From assembly GCF_900100295.1 (NCBI RefSeq), contig NZ_FNEV01000004.1, positions 186,001 through 250,000 on the forward strand: 64,000 bases of DNA. Direction: 5' to 3'. This document shows, piece by piece, positions 25,901-33,206 of the stretch (position 1 is the stretch's first letter; each line of letters starts with the position of its first letter). Source of the stretch: Salimicrobium halophilum. Its GTDB lineage: Bacteria; Bacillota; Bacilli; Bacillales; Halobacillaceae. The notes under the pieces are model-generated. The model ran no database searches. It was given only the letters and a program-made list of their open reading frames with translations, and was not told the DNA's origin. The translations under genes and the position numbers were made by a program.

Positions 25901-26318
25901 CATTTAAAGCCGTTCCTCCGGAAAGTAATTCATTGAATACAAAATCTCGAATCTCTGTCATCACTTTCTGCAGGAATATCGCCTCTCGGTTATTCTTCGT
26001 TTCGGTCAATGCTGCGTACACCATAGAAACGTTGGAAAGATAAATATCTTTTTCGTTCCCCCATAGATCCGCGTTCGGCTTCTTCCACTCCTCAGCCAAA
26101 TAGGCAATATGAGGTTTATAGTCGATACCTGTGATTTCTTTGTTATTCGGTTCCAGGTGGACCTGTTTCTGCAGAAGCCACACCCATGTCGCTATGGTAT
26201 ACAAAGGATCCTTTTCCACGTCTGGCTGGTAGTCTTTGATTGTTTCTTCAACCTTCGCATGCTCTCCCCGCAATTGGTCAACATGAGCGCGAAATAACTG
26301 TATATAAGTCTTATCCAT
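22983..26318 (-). CDS. Large GH31 enzyme with extra N-terminal helical and Ig-like domains
   Basis: A 1111-aa GH31 protein. Order of parts: helical N-terminal region with no GH signature (about 1-265), a beta-rich Ig/E-set-like module (about 275-370; YSYSFHVTFKEGG), the GH31 mutarotase-like domain (about 375-590), TIM barrel, C-terminal beta domains. The nucleophile is in GVDGFKTDGGEFVFG, so it belongs to the KTDGGE-type branch and not the WNDMNE branch of its neighbour; the acid/base Asp is in HWAGDERSTFD. No secretion signal. Start ATG at 26318 has AGGGGTGA; the frame opens 22 codons earlier. Specificity could be alpha-1,3 or alpha-1,6 glucan, xyloside or a transglycosylase reaction; undetermined. 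Confidence 0.85.
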   Translation of the reverse strand: MDKTYIQLFRAHVDQLRGEHAKVEETIKDYQPDVEKDPLYTIATWVWLLQKQVHLEPNNKEITGIDYKPHIAYLAEEWKKPNADLWGNEKDIYLSNVSMVYAALTETKNNREAIFLQKVMTEIRDFVFNELLSGGTALNGKETRGISVDQTLAVMPYGLFSPEDLIIVEATNKMVLHLEEEGGMLPYRGADHTSKSATALMALYFLEKSDKENAFHYSHLARAHSEEDELWDVVLSLFDHYASQFGEGEKIIHHPLGNENVYLPQLTERSPHYPTPEDYVHIACQVVSEKEIRNVEVLIQNQNGDWESSLELQPKMKEETLIYQGKISSLPQHGEYSYSFHVTFKEGGNLSSDTYTLYTRQKKYANSFKVTNRTEDTLELHFGEGHNLTFTMNEQGMDMRIRQYGNKMDTSIGEEASIFRGDYQLRVHAESAEIILTYKEQELLRTHSLLPTFEWKEDIDGVVREFQIHWYTPENEKFYGFGERYNAIEQRGEVIDCYVYNQYRDQGTRTYIPIPFYMTNKGYGCYVDTSMYTMFDLASSLKDKTTWTFEQNKNVQETTVHFYFGDYKQQLQQYTRKTGKSAMVPAWALGPWMSSNNWDRQSIVENEIEATNNHDIPATVIVLEQWSDEATYYMFNDATYELNEPGYVHSYEEMEFPSWGRWPDPKGMVERIHDENLKLILWQIPIQKYLNKQTHPLKDQDEAYMIEKGYVVKNQDGTPYRIPENWFTNSLIMDFSHDEGREWWFQKRQYLLDIGVDGFKTDGGEFVFGKNLQFANGQTGSEMRNQYPNDYIQAYYNFAQQNNGITFSRAGYTGAQNFPAHWAGDERSTFDAFKRSLVAGLNAGLAGIVFWGWDLAGFNGDIPTAELFMRSSSMAAFCPIMQYHAESKAEFSQDRTPWNIASRTGDDRVIDVYRFFANVRMNLMPYIYQESEKASNTGEPLMRALMLDFPEDQRVAGMYDEYLFGESMLVAPIIEEDHVERQVYLPEGKWVNLWTEEIHEGPAYITCKAEVDDIPVFIRMNRALLLNVVPSEGLGSAVGNDLSSYKQPLCRVYCDAPFHQTLTDHLGHTIKLQVDVSEEEVTVKADTDIEDLDIEVIGNDKEVLVITTGEV

Positions 26319-26388
26319 GATTGTCACCCCTTCATGAAAAAGGATATATGTGAACGTGCTCCACATATATCCCTCTCCTTTCATACAA

Positions 26389-27663
26389 TTAGTTCAAAAT
26401 ATTTTCGTATTCGGATTGCAGTGTCTTAATGACATCTTCCGTTGATTTGCTTCCGTTCAAGGCTTTTTCGAATTCCTGGTTCGTTACATCATTGATCTGA
26501 CTCCAATTCTCCACTACTGGAGGAAGTACCAACGTGTCCAGTGCGTTGAATACAGCCTCGCGATTTTCCGGAGGAGTCTGCTCAAGGTAAGGCTGAAGTA
26601 CTTCATCGTTGTTTACAGCCGGCAATTCCCAGGAATTTTCTACACGCAGTTCAGCTACCTGATCACTGGCACTCATGAATCGAGCAAATTTATAGGCAGC
26701 TTCTTTCTTATCAGTATCGGCGGAAACAGCCAGACCATTCGCAAAGAAGTGGTGGGCTTTCTGCGTGTTACCTGCTTCCAAAGCTACATCCCATTCGAAA
26801 GATGCGTCTTTGAATGCGTCAAACATCCAGATACCTGTGTGAACAATACCAAGCTGTCCGTTCATGAATAGATCAGCTGGAGCCTGACCGGACATTTCTG
26901 CCGGAGAAGGAGTAACGCCTGACTCCGTAACTTTCTCCACCATGTAATTCATAGCTTCCAGGTTTTCTTCTGTATCTACCGTAGGCTCTCCATTTTCATC
27001 GAATAGTTGACCACCGTTTTGTGCCGCAATCTTAAAGTATTCATTCATTGTTGCTGGAGCGTACGTACCCCATACATTATTCTCTTCGTTTGTGATTTTC
27101 TCAGCTGCAGCCAACTCGTCTTCCCACGTCCAGTCAGCAGTAGGATAATCAACACCTGCTTCATCAAACAAGTCTTTGTTATAGAACGTCAAAACGTTTG
27201 AAAAGCTCTCTACCATTCCATATTGTTTCCCATCATACTGGTAAGCTTTGAATGCTTCCTGATTCAATTGAGAAGGGTCGAAATTATCGTCTTCTTCAAT
27301 GAATCCGGAAAGGTCAGCTAAGGTACCTTTGGAAGCATATTGAACGAAGTTTTCATAGTTCAACTCAAATACGTCCGGAGCGTTCCCGCCAGCCAATCGA
27401 GTTTGCAACTTCGTAAAGTAATCATCATAAGCAGCCAGTTCTGTATTCACTTTGATATTCGGGTTCTCTTCCTCAAAGGCCGTTACAATATCGGCTAGTA
27501 CGTCTTCATAGTTAGGAGCAGCGGAAAAGCTATAGTATGTTATTTCCGTAGTGCCGTCCCCACCTTCTTCTCCACTTCCTTCACTTTCTCCCTCTGAGGA
27601 ACAACCAACCAAACTAATAACAGCAATCAGGAAAAACAAAGATAAAAGCCACAATTTTTTCAT
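26389..27663 (-). CDS. Sugar ABC transporter substrate-binding lipoprotein
   Basis: A 424-aa family 1 solute-binding protein with lipoprotein signal peptide (lipobox SLVGC, Cys21) and an acidic Gly/Ser/Glu linker. The mature part has the CUT1 receptor pattern (KVNTELAAYDDYFTKLQTRLAGG, DVFELNYENFVQYASKG, NKDLFDEAGVDYPTADWTW). It is the receptor for the two permeases directly upstream and feeds the GH31/GH13 enzymes downstream, so an alpha-gluco-oligosaccharide is the likely ligand. Ribosome site GGGGAGAG. Confidence 0.92.
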   Translation of the reverse strand: MKKLWLLSLFFLIAVISLVGCSSEGESEGSGEEGGDGTTEITYYSFSAAPNYEDVLADIVTAFEEENPNIKVNTELAAYDDYFTKLQTRLAGGNAPDVFELNYENFVQYASKGTLADLSGFIEEDDNFDPSQLNQEAFKAYQYDGKQYGMVESFSNVLTFYNKDLFDEAGVDYPTADWTWEDELAAAEKITNEENNVWGTYAPATMNEYFKIAAQNGGQLFDENGEPTVDTEENLEAMNYMVEKVTESGVTPSPAEMSGQAPADLFMNGQLGIVHTGIWMFDAFKDASFEWDVALEAGNTQKAHHFFANGLAVSADTDKKEAAYKFARFMSASDQVAELRVENSWELPAVNNDEVLQPYLEQTPPENREAVFNALDTLVLPPVVENWSQINDVTNQEFEKALNGSKSTEDVIKTLQSEYENILN

Positions 27664-27694
27664 GTCATTCTCTCCCCTTTTAATAAAATTGAAT

Positions 27695-28582
27695 TTATTC
27701 TTTCATTCCGCTCATGGTCATGCCTTGGATGAAATATTTCTGAGCGAAAAGATAGACAATTAAAATCGGTAGTACACTAATTACGACACCAGCCATCATT
27801 AATCCCCAGTCTGTAGCCCAACGCCCCTGAAGCAGGGACAGACCCAGTGGCAGAGTCGCTAACTCCTGGTTACTGATGACGATCAAAGGCCACAGGAAGT
27901 TGTTCCAGGATTGCATGAAGGTGAAAATTCCGAGAGCGGCCAACATCGGTTTGATCAATGGCAGGCACACTCGATAGAAGACTTGGAAGTGATTAGCGCC
28001 ATCCATGAATGCTGCCTCTTCCAATTCTCTCGGTATTCCCAGCATCGCCTGCCTCATAAGGAAAGTTCCAAACACCGCGAACATGGTAGGAATGATCAAT
28101 CCAGGATACGAATCCAGCCAGCCAAACTGTTTAATCAAAATGAACTGGGGAATCATTGTGACCTGCGTCGGCACCATCATTGTTGCCAGGTATAAAAGAA
28201 ATAATTTATCTCTACCACGGAACTGCATGCGTGCAAAAGCATAAGCCGCCATGGAACTGAAAATCATTTGTCCAATGGTCGTCAGCACCGCAACAACGAT
28301 AGAATTCCATAGAAAACGCATCATAGGAAATTGTTGCGTGACCTTTTCGTAATTTTGAGAAGTAGGCTCGTTCGGTACAAATTCTGGAGGTAGAACCATC
28401 GTGGCTCCGTCCGGCTTCAAAGAAGTAGAAACCATCCAAAGAAAAGGAATCAACATGATGGAAGCGCCTCCAATTAATAATAAATAAAAAAGAATTTTGT
28501 TTATGATTGGACGCCGTTTCTTAGATCTCTTTGACTTCGTGTTCTGATAAACCAACGCTTTACTCGAATTCTCCATAGCCAT
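27695..28582 (-). CDS. Carbohydrate ABC transporter permease (MalG type)
   Basis: A 295-aa permease with a basic cytosolic N-terminus (KSKRSKKRRP) and about six helices. The EAA loop is EEAAFMDGANHFQVFYRVCLPL (about 188-209); the C-terminus GMTMSGMKE is the MalG-type tail. Its partner is encoded 8 bp upstream. No ATPase is present in the operon, as is usual for importers served by MsmX. Confidence 0.92.
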   Translation of the reverse strand: MAMENSSKALVYQNTKSKRSKKRRPIINKILFYLLLIGGASIMLIPFLWMVSTSLKPDGATMVLPPEFVPNEPTSQNYEKVTQQFPMMRFLWNSIVVAVLTTIGQMIFSSMAAYAFARMQFRGRDKLFLLYLATMMVPTQVTMIPQFILIKQFGWLDSYPGLIIPTMFAVFGTFLMRQAMLGIPRELEEAAFMDGANHFQVFYRVCLPLIKPMLAALGIFTFMQSWNNFLWPLIVISNQELATLPLGLSLLQGRWATDWGLMMAGVVISVLPILIVYLFAQKYFIQGMTMSGMKE

Positions 28583-28590
28583 ATATCAAT

Positions 28591-29460
28591 TTACCTCCTG
28601 TCTTGAACTTTCATCTGAATCCATGTGAAGAGGAAAATGACTAGAAACAACACCCAACTCATAGCGGAAGCATAGCCCATTTCAAAGTAACGGAAAGCAT
28701 GGTTGTAAATATTCTGCACCATTACTTCCGTTGATCCTCCGGGTCCTCCCCCTGTCATAATCATGACCTGATCAAACACCTGAAAAGAGTTAATCAGAGA
28801 AATGATTGTCACGAAGAACGTCGTAGGTGCCAGCAATGGAATGGTGATGTTCCACAGCTTTCTCGCTTTTCCTGCACCATCAATTGAAGCAGCTTCATAG
28901 AAAGAAGGAGATATATTCTGTAGACCTCCCAAGAAAAGAACCATGACAAATCCTATGTCTTTCCAGGCACTTGCCAGGATGATACCTATCATTGCTGTGT
29001 TAGGATCACTTAACCACTGCGGACCATCAATACCTATAATTGATAAAGCATAATTTATAAGTCCATACTCCGGGTTGTATAACCATTTCCATACAAGGGA
29101 AACCGCTACCCAACTTGTAATGACTGGTAAGAAAAACGTGGCTCTGAAAAATGCCCGGAATTTCATTTGCTTATTTAATAACAACGCACAAGCTAAACCA
29201 AAAATCAGAACCAGTGGGATATAACCAAGAATAAAGAAGATAGTATTTCGAAAGGAAACCCAAAAATCAGGGTCCTGTGCTAAACGTATGTAGTTTTCAA
29301 AACCCGTGAACTGCATCTCTCCAAGTAGATCCCAATCTGTGAAACTGATAATCAACGAAGAAACAATCGGAGCTCCTATAAATGTTAGAAAACCAAGCAG
29401 ATTGGGGAGAAGAAAGATACAAAGCCAAAAGAATGTTTTTTTCCTTGTCATTCCTACCAT
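28591..29460 (-). CDS. Carbohydrate ABC transporter permease (MalF type)
   Basis: A 289-aa permease with six hydrophobic segments. The ATPase-contact loop reads YEAASIDGAGKARKLWNITIPLL (about 182-204, shown here in part). The start at 29460 follows GGAGGTAGGG. It lies 19 bp after the ROK repressor gene and 8 bp before its MalG-type partner. Confidence 0.92.
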   Translation of the reverse strand: MVGMTRKKTFFWLCIFLLPNLLGFLTFIGAPIVSSLIISFTDWDLLGEMQFTGFENYIRLAQDPDFWVSFRNTIFFILGYIPLVLIFGLACALLLNKQMKFRAFFRATFFLPVITSWVAVSLVWKWLYNPEYGLINYALSIIGIDGPQWLSDPNTAMIGIILASAWKDIGFVMVLFLGGLQNISPSFYEAASIDGAGKARKLWNITIPLLAPTTFFVTIISLINSFQVFDQVMIMTGGGPGGSTEVMVQNIYNHAFRYFEMGYASAMSWVLFLVIFLFTWIQMKVQDRR

Positions 29461-29479
29461 GTATCCCTACCTCCTTCGC

Positions 29480-30697
29480 TTAAATACTTTGTTTCATTTG
29501 TTCATAAATCGGCTCTTGAAAGAGTTGACTTATTGCTAATAGAGCTCCTCCAGTGAACCAGGAATCGTCCTTCAAATGGGAAAAAACAATATCGGTATCA
29601 ATGCTTACTTTTTCAAAGAAATTATCGTTAGCAATAGCAAGAACTTCTCTTTCGAAAAGGTGTTTATATTTCACACCCTCCCCTACAATAATAATTTTTT
29701 CCGGATTCAATGTATTGATCAGGTTTCTTAATCCATACCCGAGGTGTGTGCCCATCTCTTTCATGAGAGACTGGGCGAACATATCGTCTGCCTCGGCTGC
29801 TTTTGCTACAGCCGAGAAATGATGGTCCTCTCCTTCATAAGTCGGATCTTCCTTCAATCTTTCTTTGATTTTGTTCTCGAAGTAAAACTCAGAAGCATAC
29901 ATCTCAAGGCAACCTTCCTGACCACAGTGACAAGGATAACCACCCATCACAAGATTCGTATGTCCGAATTCTCCAGCTCCCCCTACAGCTCCGTAATAAA
30001 TTTTTCTATCAATAACAACAGACAAACCTAAACCAGCTCCGATTGATACGACCAAAAAATTATTATCTTTCTGACCTTCTCCTTTTTCAAGCTCAGCCAG
30101 TGTATATCCATTGATATTGTTATCAACGAATACCGGAACTCTTGGAAATTTCTCTTTAATCATCGAGGTAACAGGAACGTTTTCCCACTCCAACATTGAA
30201 GATCGAATAATTTCACCTTCGTGACGATTTACAAGACCAGAAGATAAAACACCGATGCCTAAAAGGTGAGATATGTCTTTGTCCTGCTCAGAGAAAATCA
30301 TTTTCACTTCTTTCTCTATCAACGACACAATTCTTTCGGCGGATTCCTTCTTTTCAAATGCAACATATGTTTTGAGAAGGATCCCACCCTCCATGTCTGT
30401 AAGCGCTGTCAAAATTTGTTCTTCTTCAATTTTGATACTGACAACATATCCATGGTTTTCATTAAACTTCAGAAGCTTCGCTTTCCTTCCACCAGTAGAA
30501 GAAGCTTCCCCCACTTCATATATAAGATTCTGAGCTTTTAACTCATCCATGATATAAGAAAGTGTAGAGACTCCAAGTTCGCATTGCCTAGAGATTTCAG
30601 CCCTACTGATTGGTTGCTGATGACGGATAATATTCAATACTTTGAATCGATTGATCTCTTTGATAAGTTCTTTGCTGCCAGTTCTTAAAGCCTTCAT
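29480..30697 (-). CDS. ROK-family transcriptional repressor (XylR/NagC-like)
   Basis: A 405-aa regulator with an N-terminal winged helix (about 15-75; PISRAEISRQCELGVSTLSY) and a C-terminal ROK sugar-sensing domain. The latter carries VFVDNNINGYTLAE, VVSIGAGLGLSVVIDRKIYYG and the zinc motif CHCGQEGCLEMYAS (about 253-266). It is the first gene of the operon, so it probably represses its own synthesis together with transport and hydrolase genes until an imported sugar binds. The gene order ROK-permease-permease-receptor-GH31-GH31-GH13 matches, from memory, the Listeria monocytogenes lmo0178-lmo0184 locus. Confidence 0.9.
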   Translation of the reverse strand: MKALRTGSKELIKEINRFKVLNIIRHQQPISRAEISRQCELGVSTLSYIMDELKAQNLIYEVGEASSTGGRKAKLLKFNENHGYVVSIKIEEEQILTALTDMEGGILLKTYVAFEKKESAERIVSLIEKEVKMIFSEQDKDISHLLGIGVLSSGLVNRHEGEIIRSSMLEWENVPVTSMIKEKFPRVPVFVDNNINGYTLAELEKGEGQKDNNFLVVSIGAGLGLSVVIDRKIYYGAVGGAGEFGHTNLVMGGYPCHCGQEGCLEMYASEFYFENKIKERLKEDPTYEGEDHHFSAVAKAAEADDMFAQSLMKEMGTHLGYGLRNLINTLNPEKIIIVGEGVKYKHLFEREVLAIANDNFFEKVSIDTDIVFSHLKDDSWFTGGALLAISQLFQEPIYEQMKQSI

Positions 30698-30730
30698 ATA
30701 TTCACCTCATTAAAGAAACAACTTACTTCT

Positions 30731-30743
30731 TTCATTGAATGAA
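30731..30743. promoter_or_regulatory. Inverted repeat after the ROK operon promoter, candidate operator
   Basis: TTCATT-G-AATGAA is a perfect 13-bp dyad about 15 bp downstream of the -10 element of the alpha-glucan operon and 34 bp before the repressor ATG, a position where a bound ROK repressor would block transcription. Confidence 0.45.
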
Positions 30744-30757
30744 TTAAGTTTAACTAT

Positions 30758-30786
30758 AATATACACGACCCCATGTATTAAATCAA
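30758..30786 (-). promoter_or_regulatory. Sigma-A promoter of the alpha-glucan operon
   Basis: TTGATT (30781-30786) and TATATT (30758-30763) on the minus strand are exactly 17 bp apart, 60 bp upstream of the ROK gene. No good catabolite-response element was seen nearby. Confidence 0.72.
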
Positions 30787-30918
30787 CACCTTTTTCATTT
30801 TTCTGAAAATTTAGAGCATGTAAATATATGGGTCATTTTTCTTATTTTAATGATATTTCGCATATTCCACTTTTTCGCGGGTATCGTTCACCAAGTTGAA
30901 TTCCAAGGAGGATTTAGT

Positions 30919-31686
30919 ATGACAAGCCACTTGATCGGCGGCGTGTTCTCTCACGTCGGAGATGCTGAAAGAGCAATTCAAGGATTGACGAACCACGGGT
31001 ATAAAGCAAATGACATTTCCGTTTTTGCCCAGGACAAACACAAAGTGAATGTACTCGAAGATGAAACGAAAACAAGCGTCACCTCCAACAAAGGCGGGCG
31101 CGGGGAAAATGCCGGAAAAGGTGCCGGCATCGGTGCTGCTTCAGGAGGAGTGCTCGGAGGACTAAGCGGTCTCGTTGTCGGCCTTGGACTTCTTGCCATA
31201 CCGGGGGTCGGCCAAATCGCTGCCGCAGGTCCTCTCGCATCCGCTCTCACAGGAGCTGGCGTCGGAGCCGGCGGTGGCGGAATCGTCGGAGCTCTTGTAG
31301 GCATGGGCATGCCAAAAGAACAGGCCAAGCAGTATGAAGGTCATTTGAAAGATGGGAAAATCATCGTACTAGTGGAAGCTGCAGAAAATCATGCGGAGAA
31401 AGTGTATCGCACCTTCATGTCCAACCGTACCGAAAACAGTTCCATGTATCCGGAACACGTACGCAATGAACATGACCATCACAACCATCATAGTCACAAC
31501 GGTCATCATGAGGACCACGAACACCACAATGATCATAATCATGACCGCCATCATGAAGATCATGAACACCACGGGAGTCATCATGATCACCAATTCGAAG
31601 AACCTTTCAACCCTGAAATACATGACAATCAGACGGAACACAGTCACAATACGGATGAAACACGCTCGGATCGTCACAAAAAATAA
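30919..31686 (+). CDS. YflT-like general stress protein with histidine-rich C-terminal tail
   Basis: A 255-aa protein. Residues 1-55 (MTSHLIGGVFSHVGDAERAI, then a YKANDISVFA strand) match the YflT/general stress 17M-type fold; a glycine-zipper stretch (about 62-130) resembles membrane-inserting Gly-rich segments. After about residue 170 comes a low-complexity tail of roughly 80 residues rich in His, Asp, Glu and Asn, with about 25 histidines. Such tails bind Zn, Ni or Cu in other proteins; here that is inferred. The start at 30919 follows CAAGGAGGA; the frame opens 23 codons earlier. Single-gene unit with its own terminator. Confidence 0.8.
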   Translation: MTSHLIGGVFSHVGDAERAIQGLTNHGYKANDISVFAQDKHKVNVLEDETKTSVTSNKGGRGENAGKGAGIGAASGGVLGGLSGLVVGLGLLAIPGVGQIAAAGPLASALTGAGVGAGGGGIVGALVGMGMPKEQAKQYEGHLKDGKIIVLVEAAENHAEKVYRTFMSNRTENSSMYPEHVRNEHDHHNHHSHNGHHEDHEHHNDHNHDRHHEDHEHHGSHHDHQFEEPFNPEIHDNQTEHSHNTDETRSDRHKK

Positions 31687-31697
31687 TACGAACGAAA

Positions 31698-31732
31698 AAA
31701 CCCTGGACGATTCTCATCGTCCAGGGTTTCGT
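31698..31732. terminator. Bidirectional terminator after the YflT-like gene
   Basis: AAACCCTGGACGAT, a four-base loop and ATCGTCCAGGGTTT form a perfect 14-bp stem between convergent genes, with an A-run to the left for minus-strand termination. Confidence 0.9.
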
Positions 31733-31735
31733 CTA

Positions 31736-32383
31736 TCATATCGATTTCAATGCATCTACCACAGAGGTGTCACCTTTCGTCACCTGAAATTCTTTATTGA
31801 TCAGGCTGTCGTTATTAAGCGTCTCTACAATCACTTTCGCCACATCTTCGCGAGGAATCTCATCCCTCTCAACTTCGGCTGCGGCGTTCACTTTTCCGGT
31901 ACCATCTTCGTTCGTGAGACGACCCGGGTGGATGATGGTATATTCAAGCCCAGAACTCCGTAACCACTCGTCCGCATAAAACTTACATGCTGCGTAAGGG
32001 CGGAAAGCTTCACTTCCCCAATGCCCTCTCCTTGTATCGAAAGAGCTGATGAGGGCGAAGCGGCTCACACCTTTCTGTTTGGCTGCTTCCATCGTCTTCA
32101 CCGCTCCATCCAAGTCGATCATGATCGTTTTGTCTTTGCCTGTATTCGGTCCGGAACCTGCAGTGAATACGACCGCATCCACATCGTCCATGACTCCGGC
32201 AATAACATCGATTTCGTCCTCGAGATCGACGACGGCGGTACCAGCCCCCATTTCTTCAAAATAAGAGGCTTGAGTCTTGTCTCTGATCATCGCCTTCGCT
32301 TCAAAGTGCTCACTTTCCTGAAGCAGACGCACGACATGCTTCCCGATTTGACCGTTTGCACCTACGACTAATACTTTTTTCAT
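31736..32383 (-). CDS. NAD(P)-binding atypical SDR protein (YhfK-like)
   Basis: A 215-aa Rossmann protein. It begins MKKVLVVGANGQIGKHVVRL, giving the GxxGxxG nucleotide motif of atypical SDRs; VVFTAGSGPNTGKDKT and YTIIHPGRLTNEDGTG are strongly reminiscent of B. subtilis YhfK. The active-site Tyr-x-x-x-Lys is partly kept (YAACKFYAD). The start at 32383 has GAAAGGAATG; the open frame extends 29 codons upstream. It is co-transcribed with the related gene at 32397, with a 13-bp gap. Substrate unknown. Confidence 0.88.
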   Translation of the reverse strand: MKKVLVVGANGQIGKHVVRLLQESEHFEAKAMIRDKTQASYFEEMGAGTAVVDLEDEIDVIAGVMDDVDAVVFTAGSGPNTGKDKTIMIDLDGAVKTMEAAKQKGVSRFALISSFDTRRGHWGSEAFRPYAACKFYADEWLRSSGLEYTIIHPGRLTNEDGTGKVNAAAEVERDEIPREDVAKVIVETLNNDSLINKEFQVTKGDTSVVDALKSI

Positions 32384-32396
32384 CGAATCATTCCTT

Positions 32397-33029
32397 TCAG
32401 TTACTGATGACCGGTGACTCTTTGATATGATCATTCGACTCGGCAAGATCGGCCATAAACTTGGCAACACTGGCTCGTGATACTCTCATACCGACTTCAT
32501 CCTTGCCATAGTACCCGACTTTGACCGGCTTCTTTCCTCTGTCTGTCAAATAACCGACACGTACCAGCGTCCAGTCGAGGTCCGTGCTTCGGACAGCTGC
32601 AGCGAGGCGTTGTACTTCCCGCTGATTGTTTGCAAATCCGAGTTGAAGAGCAGAAGCAATAGCATTCCGGCGGAAATCTTTCTCGTCATTCGGGTCTTTC
32701 ACGCTGCTTGTGGCAAGACCGACAAAACGCTTCGTTCCAACCTCTCCCATCGTTTCGACGATATTGATCACGCCTTCACTGAGGGTCTGTTTCTTCGCAC
32801 GTCCATTAGGTCCGAGCAGACTGATCACTGCGTCTACATCGCGAACGGTTTCTTTTATTTTCTCCCTCTCATCAAGGCTACCCTCAATGATGGCAAGACG
32901 TTCGTGTTCCATCGGATACAGTTTTTCCGGACTTCTCGCATAAGCATACACTTCATGACCTCTCTCCAGTAATTCATCCACGAGACGGAGCCCGGTAGAT
33001 CCTGTACCTCCAAAAACTACGAATTTCAA
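32397..33029 (-). CDS. NAD(P)H-binding atypical SDR / NmrA-like protein
   Basis: A 210-aa protein starting MKFVVFGGTGSTGLRLVDEL with a GxxGxxG dinucleotide motif, followed by DVDAVISLLGPNG and a DLDWTLVRVGYLTD segment typical of the NAD(P)H_binding family (biliverdin reductase B- and NmrA-like). Translation begins at TTG (33029) behind AAAGGAGTG. It forms a two-gene unit with the YhfK-like gene. The physiological substrate is not evident. Confidence 0.86.
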   Translation of the reverse strand: MKFVVFGGTGSTGLRLVDELLERGHEVYAYARSPEKLYPMEHERLAIIEGSLDEREKIKETVRDVDAVISLLGPNGRAKKQTLSEGVINIVETMGEVGTKRFVGLATSSVKDPNDEKDFRRNAIASALQLGFANNQREVQRLAAAVRSTDLDWTLVRVGYLTDRGKKPVKVGYYGKDEVGMRVSRASVAKFMADLAESNDHIKESPVISN

Positions 33030-33206
33030 CGAAAAACACTCCTTTCTTCATACATACTCCACCCTACTAATTTCCCGTATCTCCATTTCTGAAACAAATT
33101 AACCAATTACTGGCATACCTCCTTTACAATTCGGGTATGTGCCTAGTACCATGTGGTGAACATTTATTCATCGCATCATTATACATACCTACAAGGAGGC
33201 AGCACC

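Noticed and set aside
31369-31963. Frames on both strands with Met/Ile/Thr-rich sequence over the His-rich tail
   Set aside because: They are the other-frame readings of the CAT/CAC/GAT-rich repeat that encodes the histidine tail, not membrane proteins.
33100-33206. Sigma-B promoter for the BCCT gene, based on a GGGTAT
   Set aside because: No GTTT-type -35 lies 12-15 bp upstream. The same holds for a GGGTAT before the YflT-like gene at 30879.
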